Below are positions 62,021 to 64,000 of a stretch of DNA of 64,000 nucleotides, one piece after another. How positions within the stretch are numbered: position 1 is the stretch's first letter; the number at the start of each line of letters is the position of its first letter. The DNA is from Niveibacterium sp. SC-1. GTDB taxonomy: Bacteria; Pseudomonadota; Gammaproteobacteria; Burkholderiales; Rhodocyclaceae. The position numbers and the translations under genes were made by a program. Below the pieces are notes generated by a model. That model was not told the origin of the DNA. It made no database searches and was given only the letters and a program-made list of their open reading frames with translations. The stretch spans positions 1,116,001-1,180,000 of the forward strand of contig NZ_CP151275.1 of NCBI RefSeq assembly GCF_038235435.1, read 5' to 3'.

Positions 62021-64000
62021 ATGCAAGACACACTTCTGGTCGAACTGCTCACCGAAGAACTGCCGCCCAAGGCGCTCTCCCGCCTGGGCGACGCCTTTGC
62101 CGAAGGCATCTTCAAGGGCCTGGTCGAGCGCAAGCTCGCCGCGCCGGACGCGGACTTCCACCGCTTTGCCACGCCGCGTCGCCTGGGCGTAACCGTGCCG
62201 GGCGTGCTGGCCCAGGCGCCTGACGCGCAGGTGCGCGAGAAGATCATGCCGGTGGCCGTGGCGCTGGACGCTGCCGGCGCGCCGACGCCGGCCCTGCTCA
62301 AGAAGCTCGACGCCAAGGGCATTCCGCATTCGGCGGTGGCGAGCTTCGAGCGCGCGATGGACGGCAAGAGCGAAACCTTCTTCTACACCGCCACCGCCAC
62401 CGTCGCCGGTGCCGCGCTGGACGCGGTGCTCGCGACCGTGGTCCTTGATGCAGTGAAGAAGCTGCCGATCCCGAAGGTGATGCGCTGGGGCGCGGAGACG
62501 CACCAGTTCGTGCGTCCGGTGCACGGCCTCATCCTGCTGCACGGCAGCCGCGTTGTCCCGGGCGAAGTGCTGGGCCTGGCTTCCGGCAACGCCACGCGTG
62601 GCCACCGCTTCATGGGCGAGCGCGAGTTCGCGGTACCGCAGGCTGATGCCTATGCCCGCACGCTGTTCGAACGCGGCAGCGTGGTCGCTTCCTTCGAAGC
62701 ACGTCGCGAGCTGATCCGCCACGAACTCGCCAAGGCTGCGGGCTCGGTGGGGCAGGGCGCGGTGGCGGTGGAAGACGCGGCGCTGCTCGATGAGGTGACC
62801 GGCCTGGTCGAGCATCCGACGGTCTACATCGGCGAGTTCGAACCCGAGTTCCTCGCCGTGCCACAGGAATGCCTCATCCTCACGATGAAGCAGAACCAGA
62901 AGTACTTCCCGCTGCTGGACGCGCAGGGCAAGCTGATCAACAAGTTCCTGATCGTCGCGAACATCAAGGCCGACATCGCCGACAACATCACCGGCGGCAA
63001 CGCCCGCGTGGTGCGCGCGCGGCTTTCTGACGCGAAGTTTTTCTTCGACCAGGACCGCAAGCAGCGCCTGGATTCGCGCCTGGAGAAGCTTGCCAGCGTG
63101 GTCTATCACAACAAGCTCGGCTCCCAGCGCGCGCGTATCGAACGCCTGGTGAAGCTCGCTGGCGCGATCGCCCACGGCCTGGGTGCCGACCGTGCGGCGG
63201 CCGAGCGCGCGGCGCTGCTGGCCAAGGCGGATCTCGTGACCGAGATGGTCGGCGAGTTCCCCGAGCTGCAGGGCATCATGGGTGAGTACTACGCCCGCCA
63301 TGACGGCGAGGGTGAAGTGGTCGCCCACGCGATCGAGCAGCACTACCACCCGCGCTTCGCGGGCGACAGCCTGCCGCAGGGCAACGTCGCCTGTGCCGTG
63401 TCGCTCGCCGACAAGCTCGACGCGATCGTCGGCTTCTTCGGCATCGGCGAGAAGCCCACCGGTGACAAGGATCCCTTCGCGCTGCGTCGCGCCGCGCTGG
63501 GCGTGCTGCGCATCCTGATGGAAACGCCGCTGCCGTTGGATCTCGCACAGATGATCGCGGACGCCACGCAGGGTTTTGCCCCGGGCACGCTGGCGGCTGG
63601 CTTCGAGGCCGATCTGCTCGCCTTCTTCACCGATCGCCTGCGTGGCCAGCTGCGCGAGACCGGAGCCTCGGCCGAGCAGGTCGAAGCCGTACTGGCCAAT
63701 TCGCCTACCCGCATCGACACCGTGCCGGCGCGCCTGGCCGCGGTGAAGGCCTTTGCCGCGCTGCCCGAGGCCGAGGCCCTGGCGGCGGCCAACAAGCGCA
63801 TCGTGAACATCCTCAAGAAGGCCGAGGGTGCGATCGGCGAACCGGACGTCGCGCTCTTCGCCGAAGAAGCCGAGAAGACGCTCTTCGCCCAGATGAATGC
63901 CCTCGCGCCCAGCGTGCGCTCCATGCTGGCGGCCGAGGACTACACCGGCGCGCTGCGTTCGCTTGCCGGCCTGCGCGGCGCGGTGGACAGCTTCTTCGAC
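62021..64000 (+). CDS. glyS: Glycyl-tRNA synthetase beta subunit (3' end outside window)
   Basis: The first 660 codons of glyS. It begins [20 protein letters not shown] and continues [37 protein letters not shown] and [19 protein letters not shown]. The beta chain binds tRNA-Gly and completes the enzyme with GlyQ. The frame is open to the window end, so the C-terminal tRNA-binding part is not seen. GGAGGAG lies about 20 bases before the ATG. Confidence 0.96.
   Translation, partial: MQDTLLVELLTEELPPKALSRLGDAFAEGIFKGLVERKLAAPDADFHRFATPRRLGVTVPGVLAQAPDAQVREKIMPVAVALDAAGAPTPALLKKLDAKGIPHSAVASFERAMDGKSETFFYTATATVAGAALDAVLATVVLDAVKKLPIPKVMRWGAETHQFVRPVHGLILLHGSRVVPGEVLGLASGNATRGHRFMGEREFAVPQADAYARTLFERGSVVASFEARRELIRHELAKAAGSVGQGAVAVEDAALLDEVTGLVEHPTVYIGEFEPEFLAVPQECLILTMKQNQKYFPLLDAQGKLINKFLIVANIKADIADNITGGNARVVRARLSDAKFFFDQDRKQRLDSRLEKLASVVYHNKLGSQRARIERLVKLAGAIAHGLGADRAAAERAALLAKADLVTEMVGEFPELQGIMGEYYARHDGEGEVVAHAIEQHYHPRFAGDSLPQGNVACAVSLADKLDAIVGFFGIGEKPTGDKDPFALRRAALGVLRILMETPLPLDLAQMIADATQGFAPGTLAAGFEADLLAFFTDRLRGQLRETGASAEQVEAVLANSPTRIDTVPARLAAVKAFAALPEAEALAAANKRIVNILKKAEGAIGEPDVALFAEEAEKTLFAQMNALAPSVRSMLAAEDYTGALRSLAGLRGAVDSFFD

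Noticed and set aside
61928..63349. Long minus-strand frame opposite glyS
   Set aside because: Shadow of glyS, whose class II synthetase beta-chain motifs run through the whole region.
1..64000. CRISPR arrays or prophage
   Set aside because: No regularly spaced repeats were seen, and no phage structural, lysis or integrase genes apart from the T6SS VgrG and IS transposases.

Overview
The window is about 64 kb of GC-rich bacterial chromosome with densely packed genes. Denitrification genes (nirK, quinol-type NO reductase, NsrR), the miaB-phoH-ybeY-corC order, dsbC next to a UbiH-type hydroxylase, a polyphosphate:AMP phosphotransferase and glyQ/glyS together suggest a denitrifying betaproteobacterium, probably Rhodocyclales-like. 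The taxonomic call is inference from gene content only.

Layout. 1-2.2 kb: the end of a peptide-type ABC importer ATPase, overlapping a hydantoinase/dihydropyrimidinase. 2.76-3.80 kb: IS481-family copy 1, which splits a small membrane-protein gene. 4.4-17.4 kb: a nitrogen-oxide region. It holds qNOR plus SirB2, a FecR/OmpA/CHASE2-cyclase trio, and a minus-strand group (MIP18-like protein, DUF2249, NnrS-like protein, hemerythrin) divergent from nsrR. It ends with nirK, a c-type cytochrome, a nirV-like gene and a SCO-type copper chaperone. NsrR-like palindromes lie before norZ, nsrR and nirK, so the region reads as one NO-responsive unit. 17.5-26.6 kb: dsbC, a UbiH-like hydroxylase, a 1351-residue KAP-like membrane NTPase with a small membrane partner (function unknown), an AraC regulator, a small monooxygenase and a LacI-type regulator. 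26.8-35.6 kb: tRNA-Met and the conserved miaB-phoH-ybeY-corC ... lnt block, with five unrelated genes between corC and lnt. 35.6-38.5 kb: FMN reductase, a left-handed beta-helix protein and a WYL regulator.

38.5-50.6 kb is an orphan type VI secretion (T6SS) island read on the minus strand. It contains an extended VgrG, a two-HKD phospholipase D effector and a Tli4-like lipoprotein immunity gene. A second, partial round follows: a C-terminal PLD fragment, a second Tli4-like gene, an EI24/CysZ-like membrane protein and a small membrane protein. A broken paralogue of that small membrane protein sits between the two rounds. Base composition drops from the VgrG C-terminus onward, which suggests acquired cargo.

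50.7-64 kb: MOSC and RibD-C/DHFR-type enzymes, IS481 copy 2 (which splits a second short ORF), polyphosphate:AMP phosphotransferase, an XRE regulator, a methyltransferase, a MATE pump, HU, a decayed GST gene, a mechanosensitive channel, glyQ and the start of glyS. The two IS copies are nearly identical and in direct orientation. Each has its own 6-bp NCTAGN target duplication, and this duplication supplies the transposase stop codon.
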